Source: Bemisia tabaci
Taxonomy: Eukaryota; Arthropoda; Insecta; Hemiptera; Aleyrodidae
Assembly (NCBI RefSeq): GCF_918797505.1
Contig: NC_092800.1
Coordinates: forward strand, 40,591,430 to 40,655,429
Reading direction: 5' to 3'
DNA length: 64,000 nt
Part shown: positions 21,111 to 33,000 of the stretch, piece by piece
Layout of the letters: each line of letters opens with the position of its first letter
Numbering within the stretch: position 1 is the stretch's first letter
The notes under the pieces: model-generated
Seen by the model: only the letters and a program-made list of their open reading frames with translations
Told to the model about the DNA's origin: nothing
Database searches by the model: none
Program-made: the position numbers and the translations under genes

Positions 21111-21607
21111 TAGTTAGATAAACCTCGGATTTTAACAAAATTCTGATGCAATTTTTTTTTGCAATACTTTTTTAAGTGTGAATGATACTGTATCGATTTA
21201 CTTAAAAAATAAAAAAAGGTTTTCCGATCCACAAATTTAAAATATTTTAGTATTTTTCAAGTCCAATTTCACCGTCATTGCTGTGTCAATGCTTCCCCTA
21301 CCTCGCTTTCTGATATTCCTGCTCGATCCAAATTTTGAGAGCCCATATCGTCGCCCCTTTGACGCACCGTGGATCGGATCAATGGGAGAAGTCGGACAAA
21401 ATTTGGAAACTTTAAACGCTTATAACTCATTTTATACAAGACTTTGAGGTTCTAAAAAGGGCATCATTGGTTTCCTCGTAAAATTTCCTTCGATATGCAC
21501 CCTTTGAAATTTAAACTGTGACGAAATTAACATTAAAATTTGCAATTAAAATGTTTTAGTAAAAAATTTCATGTCCGACCTCCCCGATTGACTAGATCCA
21601 GTGTGTG

Positions 21608-21705
21608 ATGTAAGGACGTATCCCAATTTCAACGTGAGCCCTGTTTCCGTATAACTCTATGCTTTCTAGGGCTTATACGAAAATAGAGATACGCCCTTAC
21701 GTCAA
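21608..21705. repeat. Palindromic MITE-like sequence
   Basis: GATGTAAGGACGTATC at the left and GATACGCCCTTACGTC at the right are inverted copies, with GAGCCCTG/AGGGCTTA inside. Confidence 0.6.
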
Positions 21706-21741
21706 AGAAGCGACGGAATGATAGGATGCAGATCTGTTGAA

Positions 21742-22120
21742 ATAGACGAATTTAGTGTGAAGTCACATCTTGATTTAATTTCGATATCTCGAAAGTCGAA
21801 ACGTGCCCCAACAAACGAACATATAGGAATCTGCGGGATTTAGGCAGGGGGAGTAGGAGGATTCGCTATATGACTGTCACTGATATTACGAGCTTATTAT
21901 ACAATCAATTCTTGTGATTGTGATCTCGAACGTTTTTGTAAATGGCTAGCTTTCATAATTTTAAAGTCCCATGGAGCAATTTTTTAGTTTCAGGCAGTTT
22001 TAGCATTATTTCGTCAATTGTTCATTTTGGAGGTTATGTTTGTTTGTTGGGGCACATTTCGACTTTCGAGATATCGAACCAACAATATCGCTCCGTGACG
22101 TCACCACTAAATTCGTCTAT
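21742..22120. mobile_element. Inverted-repeat element upstream of gene P
   Basis: The ends ATAGACGAATTTAGTG and CACTAAATTCGTCTAT are exact complements. The arms continue through GATATCTCGAAAGTCGAAA and CCCCAACAAACGAACAT. It ends about 470 bp upstream of the gene P start codon. Confidence 0.8.
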
Positions 22121-22590
22121 AGAGTTCGTTCAACTTCATCAGGTCCCACGGCGTATTCGTGCTAAAAGGAGCTATGTAAAAATGAGTTCAACCAAAAGGA
22201 ACTATGTGCATAGGGTTTAGGTGCTACTTTTAATCATTTGCTCATAATTCCTTTCAGCATAAATCCGTCCACGTAAGCGTCGTGATCGACAGGGCCCCAC
22301 ACGGGTGTAAGCTGCAAAAAAAAACCGCCTACAAAAAACTTTAAAAACTTCCAGCTCCACGTGATGACTGATTCACGCAAACAATTTTCCCCCGTGTACT
22401 ATTCATTCTTCAAAAGAGCAAAAAAGCGAAAACTCATGGCCTATTTTTCGCCTCCTATATGTATGAGCGCGCGCGTTAAAAACTGTATGATTGTCCAGTT
22501 CGCAAGGTTGCCTATCCTCGAATACAGAGATCACCAGCTGGTTATGAGCTTCGACTCCTGATGTCACTACGCGTTGCTCAGTATATTTTC

Positions 22591-22777
22591 ATGAGCTCGA
22601 GCGAATGTTCTCGATGGTGGAAGTTGTTGGTTGTATCTTTTGTCGTTGTGTTGTGCTATCGTAGCGTGGCGGGTTCTTTCAGCATCGAGTTCGTGGATTT
22701 CAAGCTGTTGGAAACGGATTATGACGGCGCAGTTTTCCTCTATGAATGTGACACTCCCTCGCCAGATTCATCGGTTA
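22591..22777 (+). CDS. Gene P exon 1 with signal peptide
   Basis: After the signal peptide the exon reads SFSIEFVDFKLLE and FLYECDTPSPDSS, the counterpart of LFYVEFEG...WLFEC in gene M. Donor choices are TCG|GTTAGT (end 22773, phase 0) and A|GTCGTG (22777, phase 1). The second fits exon 2 phase but is the weaker donor. Confidence 0.65.
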
Positions 22778-25700
22778 GTCGTGAATATTTGATACTGGAA
22801 CCAACAAGGAGAAAAAAACTTGTGTTTTTGTGTTACTTTTGGGTAATATGGGAAAATAACACAAACCATCCCAAATTGTGTGTTGCTTTTGGTACAGTTT
22901 GCGGTGAATGTATCGCAGAAAACAGTGGAGAATGGAAAATCTTAGAGTCAACCAGAGGCTTTGGGTTGTTTTGTGTTTTACTCCCCGTATTGACCAAACT
23001 TTTGTGTTGAGTTTTCTTTCTGTGAAAATATGTCAACTGTGATAGATGGACTCTCTTATACTTCCTAGCTGTAATAAGTATTGAACGATTCAAACTGTGT
23101 AAAACCCCTCCAAAAAACTATCGCTACCTATGTTTTACGCAGGTCCATTTTTAGGCAAGTTAAACAATTTACAAATCGAACATCAGTTCAGTAATGAAAC
23201 CAACAGGCGAGTCCAACACGTGATGTTGGAAGTGCGCGTTGGAGGAATGTATCTGTTTTATAATTCTCAATTTGATGCTTATTTTTTTAGTTTTCTGAAG
23301 AGTTATAACTGCCTAAAAATACAATTGAAAATTCAGCTAAGGGGTAGGTAATTAAGTTATAAATCTGGTCACAGATTTTCAAATATTCCGTTCAAAATTG
23401 GATGAAAGTCCGGAGACAGTGACAGAGCGTTCAGTCAGATCGTCTGACAAGCTTTACGAGATCAAATCAATCAGCGCTAGCTGTGTGCGGCAATTTCAAG
23501 AAACAATTACATATCTAGAATGCGGCTCGACGAGTGACTTGACGAACTTGCTGAGATAGGGAGATATTCTAGATTCTAGAACCAATCTAGGATCGCGACC
23601 CCCAAAGTCGACGACATTTTCCAGGATTCCCCTAGGGTCCAGTGGTCATCGCACTGAAAAAAAGTTACGGGCTATATAGACATACCATCCGTTCCGGGCT
23701 CTGAGGCCAAAAATTCCGGGTGCTAGAGCCATAGCTTCGACCGTTCCGGGTTCAGAGACCGGAACTTTCGGCCTTTGAGGCCAGATTGCGGCATCCAACT
23801 TCAAAAACCCCAATAAGGAGCCAAAAATGTCATTAGGCTGCCTTCCCTAAGAAAGTGATTTTTCGGAATACTTACGATTAATTCTCCACTTTTTATTTAA
23901 AGATTGATATGAACCATGTGATACGCCTCTGAGAATGACTATTCGTATTTTAAAAATGTCTCTCCACAGATCAAAATCAATATAATACACACAATGCTCT
24001 GCCGATTTACAGTTTACATTACACATTGAACGAGATGCTTATTTTAAAACTAGAGACTTGATCTATGCCAATATACAGGACTGAGACCTTAAACATACGG
24101 ACTCAGGTTGAACACTCGAGCTGATTTTATGGGTGATTATTGAGAGATGAACTCAAGGAACGCTTATGATTGACTTTCGGCGGACGGTATGGCTGCAGGG
24201 TGGCAAAATTTCATGAAAAATAAAATCTTTAAATTTCACGTGGAATATATCATGAAATTTTAGAAATTTATAAAAGATATTGAAAAATATCGGTCCCTTT
24301 TCAAGTTTCGCGGAATGCAAAAATTGTGACTTTTTTCCAATTTTGTGTGTTTGAGTGCGGGTTGCATACTCTAGCCCCTGAAAAATATGAAATATTTCAT
24401 AGCCTGTGCCGTGAAATTCCATGAAATATTTTACTGAAATTTCCGATGTCTCATTTATTTCTTACGTTTCATGCCACCCTGTGGCTATATAGCCCGTTAG
24501 TACGGCTTCCACAATCCACAGTCCAAGTAGCAGTGATCGAGAAAAGTGGATATTTTATCGGTTGATTATCACGATCATATCGGTGGCAATTTATAGCGAT
24601 ACTATCGAATAAAAAATTAAGAATTATGGCGATTGAATCGCTATGCATCTCAATTTTTTGTTAGATCAATTTTCGTCGATAAAATCGAGATTAAATCGCC
24701 ATGTATAGCGATTTTCGTTTCGTTAATATCGCGATAAATTGCCGGGCGATATAATCGCGATTTTATTGCAACAAGATCGAATATGCTGAAGATTGTAGCG
24801 ATTTTATCGCCAATAAAATCGCAATATATCGCGATTTTTCCGCTGAAAATGCTACTTGGGGGCCGGAGTTTTTTTTCAGTGCGTCATTGTAGAGTCACCC
24901 TGTCTCTAAATGTCGTCTACTCTCTTTTCAGCCGCAAGACAAGTCGATGATCCCCTCAACGTCCCAGAACCAAGGTCTTCTACTCTTTCGACCGAGCTCC
25001 CGGAGAAGGGGTGGCGTGGCGTGCAGGCGGGTGGCAAGCCCGGAGAGGCGGCAAGTGATCCTCGCGATGGCCACCTTTTACTTGGTGCACAACCCCAAAT
25101 TGGACTTAGGCGAGCGGCTCTTCGACGCGGACACCCGCGCCCCCTTCAGCTCCCGACCCTGGTCAACGTCGGCGTCGAGCTGGACAAGGTCACCGCCGAG
25201 GCGAAAGTCCCCAAGTGGAAGTCGGCTAACCTCCAAGACACTAAGGAACTCCTCGCTAAGCTCAAGTAAATACTCGTCTTTATAAATTTGGACGTATTTC
25301 TGCCCAAGGGAACTATAACTGCCGTGGTAAGAAAAATGCCGTATGAACCTTCAGACGTTGCCAAATTTCTTTTCATGAAACACGCATTTTCGAAAACTTA
25401 TGAGCATTTTCCTTCAAATTTTGTTCACAATTTCATCTGTAGACCTTGCAAATTTCAGAGAAAAATATTAATATCCTCTTACAAACAAATATTTTAACGG
25501 AGGCAATTTGGCAACCCTCGAGTGTTCATACGGCGTTTTTCCTTAGCACACGGAGAAAAAAACTTCGTGCGTGGGACCCGAAGTTTAGGTCATATGGATC
25601 TCTGAAATTTTCGGATTGAGCATCTGAACACTTCAGGTCCAGCTGCTGAGGTTTGGATCACACATCTGAAACTTCAGTTCTTACATCTGAAGTACTTCCG

Positions 25701-27010
25701 TTTTCACATCCGAAAAACTTTGGTTTTCACATCCGAAAAACTTCGGTTCTCACATCTGAAGTACTTCAGATGTAAGAACTGAAGTTCCAGATGTGTGATC
25801 CGAACCTCGACAGCTAGACCTAAAGTGTTCAGATGCTCAATCCGAAAACTTTAGAGATCCATATGACCTAAACTTCGGGTCCCACGCACGAAGTTTTTTT
25901 CTCCGTGCAGGGCAGTGTAGACGAGTGGAAAAGATGGGGTGTACTCTAGAAAGCTGTATGAAAAACAATGTTACGGTGGGCGTGATTCCTTTTGGTTAAA
26001 TGGAAAAGCGAGCTTTTATATTCTGTCAGACCGAACCATGTGCCAACTGAATGTAGCACTCATGAGCCCCGGGCATGTGTGTGACAAGAGCTATGCGGTC
26101 AGGGCGCATGAGTTAACGCGGACCATGACCGACAACGGCGAAGTCTTCGTCGCCGCGGACGTCACCGACGCCTTATAATGGGTCACTAAACCTTGTTTAT
26201 TTTATTGAATATTCTGAAAATACAATGTGAGTAGATAACGTGGTGATTTTTCCACTTTTTTAAGTAACCGAAATCGCGGAGAAACCCGCTTTTGAAAAAT
26301 CTAAAAACTGCAAGACATTTCAAACGCACCCGAATGGCGGGAAACTGACGGTGTTGACGCACTGCGGTAGTCATATCGCAATCTTCTCTCATTTTCCTCT
26401 GATGTTTGTTTAAATAAAACGTGTTTCAATGTGGAATTGTTGCTCGTTTATTACAGCTAATATATGAATGAGATTCAAGTCTTGAATTCAAAAGATGTAA
26501 TTTCGACTTTAGTATTGTTTTCATATACGAAGCGTAGAAAGACATTTGACGGAAGTCGTGGAAACCCTTGCCCGCTTCTGATTGGTGCCGGATGACATCA
26601 TTCGGTGCGGCGCGAAACCGGGGCGTTTTAAATTTGCGTATAAGTTGAGCGATTTGAACTACGCATTTATCGGTTATTGAGTTACTTGTTCCCGTTTTTA
26701 ATGAGCGTATCGTGTTCTACGCGTCACTTTCCTTCAGAAAACTATATTCGCAAGTCAAAATTCGTTCATGGTTTAGTGACACATTCCCACTCATGTTTAC
26801 GGCCCTCGACTAATGAGCACACCCCTTCTTTCCCACCTGTCTCTGGTTCCGTTTTGCAAAAATACGCCCATTTAATAGTTTGTAGCGCCTATGATACTTT
26901 TCTACTACGCAAAGTCTCGAGTCGGGCTAAATTGACCCGTGCCTAAACATATTTGTTTTGATACTCTCTGAAATAATTTCATTTTTATTTCTATGTTTTT
27001 GAGGGCAAAG

Positions 27011-27070
<60 letters not shown>

Positions 27071-30000
27071 TCACCTTTTTAGTAACTACTAGCGCTCTCT
27101 CGCCCCCTCCTCATCCGCCGTAAGTAACTTCCCCAGTAGAGATAGTTGGGGTCAATTTGACCCGTCTTGGGATTTTTAGGGGTATTTGTCGAAGTAAAAC
27201 TTCCCCGACACGGCGAGCATAACTCTCGCGCCTAAATAGCAATTTATAAACGTGCGCTCTTCAGGGCGCTTAAGAGACTTTCATACAGGCTTTTACTTTA
27301 TTCTCCAAAATGACAGCTAATTTGGATACATCTTAGTTTATTTTGAGCGAACTTAACCTATACTATTCTCAAATTTCAAAAATAAGAGACACCTCAACGC
27401 GCGTTGCTGACGGCGCAGTGATACAACTATTCGTACTTGATGGATGTCCGTGTTGCATCTTCGAAATTGAAGGCGTGACGGCGCGAGACGTGATTTCACA
27501 ATCCTCCGCTCTACACTGCTGGTGAGGTGTCGCTCAGATTCGGGAGAAAAGTTAAAAAAATAAGGCCCGATCACGTCTCTCCTGTCCCCCAGCTTTGTTG
27601 CGCATGTAGTTCTTAAAGCACCACTACTAATAAAACGAACGGAACCAACATAACTTGGAAATACAGCAGAGAGAAAAACGCGCATTGATTACGGCGCAGA
27701 GATACAACTATTCGTACTTGATAGATGTCCGTGTTGCATCTGCAAAATTGAAGGCGCGATGGCGCGAGACGTGATTTCACAATCCTCCACTCTAAGCTGC
27801 TAGTGCGGTGGTCGCTCAGATTCGGGAGAAAAGTTAAAAAAACAAGGCCCGATCACGTTTCTCCTATCCCCCAGCTTTGTTGCGCATGTAGTTCTTGAAG
27901 CACCACTACAAATAAAACGAACGGAACCAACACAACTTGGAAATAAAGCAGAGGAAAAGACGCGCATTGATAACGGCGCAGAGATACAACTATTCGTACT
28001 TGATGGATGTCCGTGTTGCATCTGCAAAATTGAAGGCGTGATACATGAGGCGTGAACTCGCGATGCTGAGCCCAAGTCACAGTAGAGACAGTTCCTCTCG
28101 ATTCAAGTACATTCATTTTCGAGCCCGTGTTTCAAGGTCTGGTATTCTCTCACGTGATGTTTTTGCTCAGGTCCATCCAACTATTGCCGCACATGTGCCC
28201 GGACTACTTGGTCAATTTCTTCAGCGTCGCTGATATCAAGACCTTCACTCTCAACTCGCAAGACGTGGTTATGGACCTGGCTGGCTACGTGGCTGTACTC
28301 GATAAAATAGTGAAACTTTACTACGAGGACTACTATCGCACCTTCCTCATGTATGTCTTCAAGTATGAGGTAACTTGATTCCAGAAATTACATGCTGGGA
28401 AACATGCCGGATGCAAGAATAAATGGATTGCATTTTGCAAAAAGGAACCACTAGCATTGCAATGTTGCTAAGATTGTGCAACTTCTTTTGTCTTGGAGGA
28501 AAAACCCGATTATCCATTAATAGTTTCTATTTTACTCGCTAAAAACTGTGAATTTAAGACAAAAATTACCATCTAAATTTCATAGTTTTTCACGATTTTC
28601 GCAATTTTATTGCAAAGGATGAAGTTGCACAATCTTAGCATCATTGCAATGCTAGTGGTTCCTTTTTGCAAAATGCAATCCAAATATCTGTCGAAGGCAA
28701 ATAGTCAAATCAGGCATTTTGTCAAATGCCTGGGCAAATAGTCAAATATTCTTACTTAGATTAATATTTTGATTTTTTACCCTAATTTTAGACAAAATAA
28801 TTCGTTGCTTCTGCAAGAAAGAATTCTCTGTAGAAATATGCAGCATAAAATAGTATTTCAAGCAAGATCCTGAATGCACATTTCTCATCAAATTTTCAGC
28901 ACGTCATAGAACATAGAATTTTTACAATTTTAATATTTAAATGTGGTAAAGACATGTAAAAAGGAAGGAATAAGGAAAGTTCGCGGATTTGAAGAGTTTT
29001 TCTTCCCAAAATATTGAAAACCCGTGAACTCCTGGCCATGAATTTACAGAATTCCGTAAACTGTCAAAATTTGACTACCGGCCTAGGCATAGTGTAGTAG
29101 TAACTCTGGCTTAAACCCTCCCTTCCCCTTGAGTGCGTTGCGTAATACTTGAACCACGTATACTTAAGGTGATTCGACGGTTGCCATTTTTTGTGACAGA
29201 GCGACGTGCGATTTATCGCATTAATTCGTTCCATAATTTCAGCTACTTGTCATTTTTTTCAAATTTGAGATCGCACTTATGTTTTCATGAGACTGAAGAC
29301 TTATATTTATGACTTATGACTTATGTTCATGTTACTTTCATGAGACTTATGTTTTCATACACCAAAGATAAAGAAATTAAACGTAATAAAGGCAGGGTTT
29401 TCGATCTCAAAATTCGAAAAAAAATGACAATTAGCTATAATTATCGAACGCATTGATGCGATATATCGCACGTCACTCTGACACAAAAAATTGCAGCCGT
29501 CGAATCACCTTAATGCCTCCGGATGATGACTGTTGCAGGTGGACATGCGGCTGAAACGCCGGACCCGCATAAAACTGGTGAGCGCACTGAATATAGTGCT
29601 GCCGAAAATGATGGATCCGTGCTTCATCATGGCGCACCAGACGACGGCAAAGGCTCTGGTGGACGCCAACAAGTCCTGCTCCTCTTATTGCAAGGTTCTC
29701 GTCGTCGCTGCGGATATCTATAAGGAGGAGAGCAAAACCTGCAAGACGCGTTGGACCGAGGGCAAGTGCGAGAAAAAGCGATGCATCTGCCTCAAGGTAC
29801 TCCTCAGATCACTTTCATCGATACCAGCAAGAGCATTCCAATGTCGCTAACCTTGCAAACATAAACGATCATCTACACTAGTTTCACCTCTACTCCCAAT
29901 AAACTATGAATTCAAGACGACAAATTACCGTCGCAAAGTTTACTTTTTGCAAAGAATGTACCTAAGTTGCACAATCCCAGCAACATTGAAATGCTCTTAG

Positions 30001-33000
30001 TTCCTTTTTGCAAAATGCGATCCAATTGGTTGTTGCTGCAAAAAAATAGTTTCCCACAACCTGCTATATACAATGCTCCAGTGACCATGTAAGTTGGCCC
30101 GAGCACTAAATTTTCGGGAAGAAAACCTTTCCCCTACCTGGTTTCTCACTTAATATCCGCCCGAGTTTCTCATATCTTCCCGTTTCTCCTCATCGCAGCT
30201 TCCATTAAACCGCAATCGCCCGGAAACTAGGACCGCACATCTTATCTGATAAAATCGTTCGCCCTTTAGACCGATTCTGGGGGGTTAGGCTAGACTAGTC
30301 GATGAGTCAACTGTTGATCTAATTTCATTACGTGAACGTAGAAGAAAAACGGGGTAAAAAATCACTAATGTGTGATCAATTTTCAAGGACAATTCTGTAA
30401 TTTCTCCTACGATTTTAAATAGATTAAAACGCGTAATATCCAAAATCTAAGCTCAGATTCGGATTCCTCGTGAAAAACTGATGCGATTTCATGCATCAAA
30501 TTTTAGAATAGCGTGAAGGAAAGAGGTTTAATGACGTAAAAAAACACTAATGTGTGATCAATTTTCAAGGACAATTCTGTAATTTCTCCTACGATTTTAA
30601 ATAGATTAAAACGCGTAATATCCAAAATCTAAGCTCAGATTCGGATTCCTCGTGAAAAATTGATGAGATTTCATGTATCATATGTTAGAATAGCGTGAAG
30701 GAAAGAGGTTTAATGACGCGTATAGATTCTGTCGTACTTCCCTTTTGAACTACGCCGCCGCGCGCCGGTCGCCCGAGACGCAACCGAACGGGGAGGCGCC
30801 GGCCGGCGCTTAAGCGTTCGGTTTCGTCCCGAGGAATTCCCACGATAAATTCTTATTCTTCCTCCTCCGCTGACCCACTGAGCACTACCCATGTTGCCAC
30901 GTTGGATTCATATGCTCGAATCAGTAGGTATGTCTACGTTACGTCTCTTTCCTTCACGCTATGCTCGGGTATGATACATGAAATTGCATCGATTTTTAAC
31001 GAGGAATCCGAATCTGAACTTCGATTTTGGGTATCACGCGTTTTAAGTCAAATTTTCCAAATTCGAAAATCTGAAATGACTGACGTGGCTTAAAATGCCT
31101 CTCGGCTCCTGTTCGATGGATTCTCCTGAAATTCGGTGTCAGGGTATGATACATGAAATCGCATCGATTTTTTACGAGGAATCCGAATCTGAACTTCGAT
31201 TTTGGGTATCACGCGTTTTAAGTAAAATTTTTCAACTTCAAAAATCCGAAATGACTGAAGTGGCTTAAAATGCCATCTCGGCTCCTGTTTGATGGATTCT
31301 CCTGAAATTCAGTGTCAGGGTATGATACATGAAATCGCATCGATTTTTTACGAGGAATCCTAATCTGAGCTTCGATTTTGGGGATCACGCGTTTTAAATC
31401 AAAATCTGTCAAAATTCAAAATTCGAAAATCCGAAATGGCTTAAAATGCTATCTCGGCCCCTGTTCGATGGATTTTTCTGAAATTCGGTGTCAGGAGGTA
31501 TTTTTCGACGGGAAACTCGAATTTTTAGTCCATTTTTTAAAATGATCAAATCCAAGATGGCGGACGTGGCCTAAAATGCTATGTCGGCTCCTGTTCGATG
31601 GATTTATGGCGCCCCCTTACTACATGCCTACTCTTGTATTTCTGTACAGCCGCAAATTTAGGGTCAAGGGGCGCCTGACCGTCTATGAACCAGGTGGAGT
31701 TTTTGTCCTGAAAATTTACCTTTAGACGGCAATTCTCTTTATATTTTGTCTATGAATTTAATGCCCCTCCCCCTTTCTCGCGGACTCTCTTTTCACTTTT
31801 CTTGCCTCCTTTTTCCTTCCATTTCCCCCCTTCTTCCTTGCTTTCACTGCCCAACCTTGTTTCCTTTTCCTTTTTTCCCCTTGTCCTTTCTTCCCTTTTT
31901 TCCCTTCCCCCCCTTTTTCCCTCTCTTCTTCTTTCATGGCGCCCCCCAAAGGCTGGCGCCCGTGTGCGCCGCACGCCCTGCACACGCCCTAAGTCCGGGC
32001 CTGGATACCATTGATGGGTATGTATAGTGCTAGAAATAATGTGACATTTTTTGGATAACTTACATTTTACTGATAAAATTTGACCGAAGCTTTTCGAAGC
32101 AAGCGCTTCATCGTCAGACTTCGGTCGAAAATTCGGTTCAAAGCTTCGGTCAAATTTTATCAATAGAATGTAAGTTTTCCAAATAATGTTACATTATTGC
32201 TAGCGCTTGGCTACACCCCACATACCGATATATTTCAGTACTAGTACCTTTTGAGGCCTGGATAAACGCTCAAATTTCTGTCAATTTCCGATCAAAATGT
32301 TGACAAAATGGCGGTCAAATTTTTGCAGGCCGCAAAAACTTGATGGTAGATGGCGCGCACCAGTCACCATTTAATCGGAAATTGATGGAAATTTAAGCGT
32401 GTATCCAGGTCTTTGGACATCGTGTTAACAATACAATGTTCGCTGAACTTGAATACCATTGAGTCAGGTGAAATGTTTTTTGAAGTGGGTTCCATCACCG
32501 GGGAGGGGCGCTAGAGCCTTTATAACTAGAAAAATTTACGAGGAAAACTTCATTTTTACTTAACTTTTACTTCTCGGTATGCCAGAATCATTTCGACAGA
32601 TAGTTTTTTGAGGGAAAGAGGGTCAAGATTAGCGTTGCGTAGTTTTTTAGGGGGTTGGAGAGAGATCCTGCTCAGCGATACGGAGTACGAAGGGATCGGC
32701 CGGGGGGGGGGGGGGGGGGGGTTGAAACCCCGCACTTTAACGTTACGCACTTCAGGGATCAGTTTCAACAAGGGAACTTCGGTGCTTTTTATCTGATTTA
32801 ATCATTAATTTCATTACATATCATGAGTTAGGTATTTATTTCAACGCAACCAGGAAACGAAGTGATTTGTTATTCATTGACCTGATAGGGGGGGGGGGGG
32901 GGACCTACTGTGAGATTAATGTTTATGAACACCTGTGTAATTTCTCCTATGATTTTGAATAGCTTAAAACGCTTGGTATCCAAAATCTAAGCTCAGATTC

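Noticed and set aside
22833..23093. Open frames beyond the donor of gene P exon 1 on both strands
   Set aside because: The plus frame is read-through into intron 1, and the minus frame is antisense to it.
27353..28116. Several open frames repeated in the 281-bp array
   Set aside because: They recur with the repeat unit and differ in frame between units, so they are by-products of the array.
31746..32027. Pro/Phe/Leu-rich open frames on the plus strand and Lys/Glu/Gly-rich frames on the minus strand
   Set aside because: These come from the pyrimidine-rich tract, where stop codons are rare.
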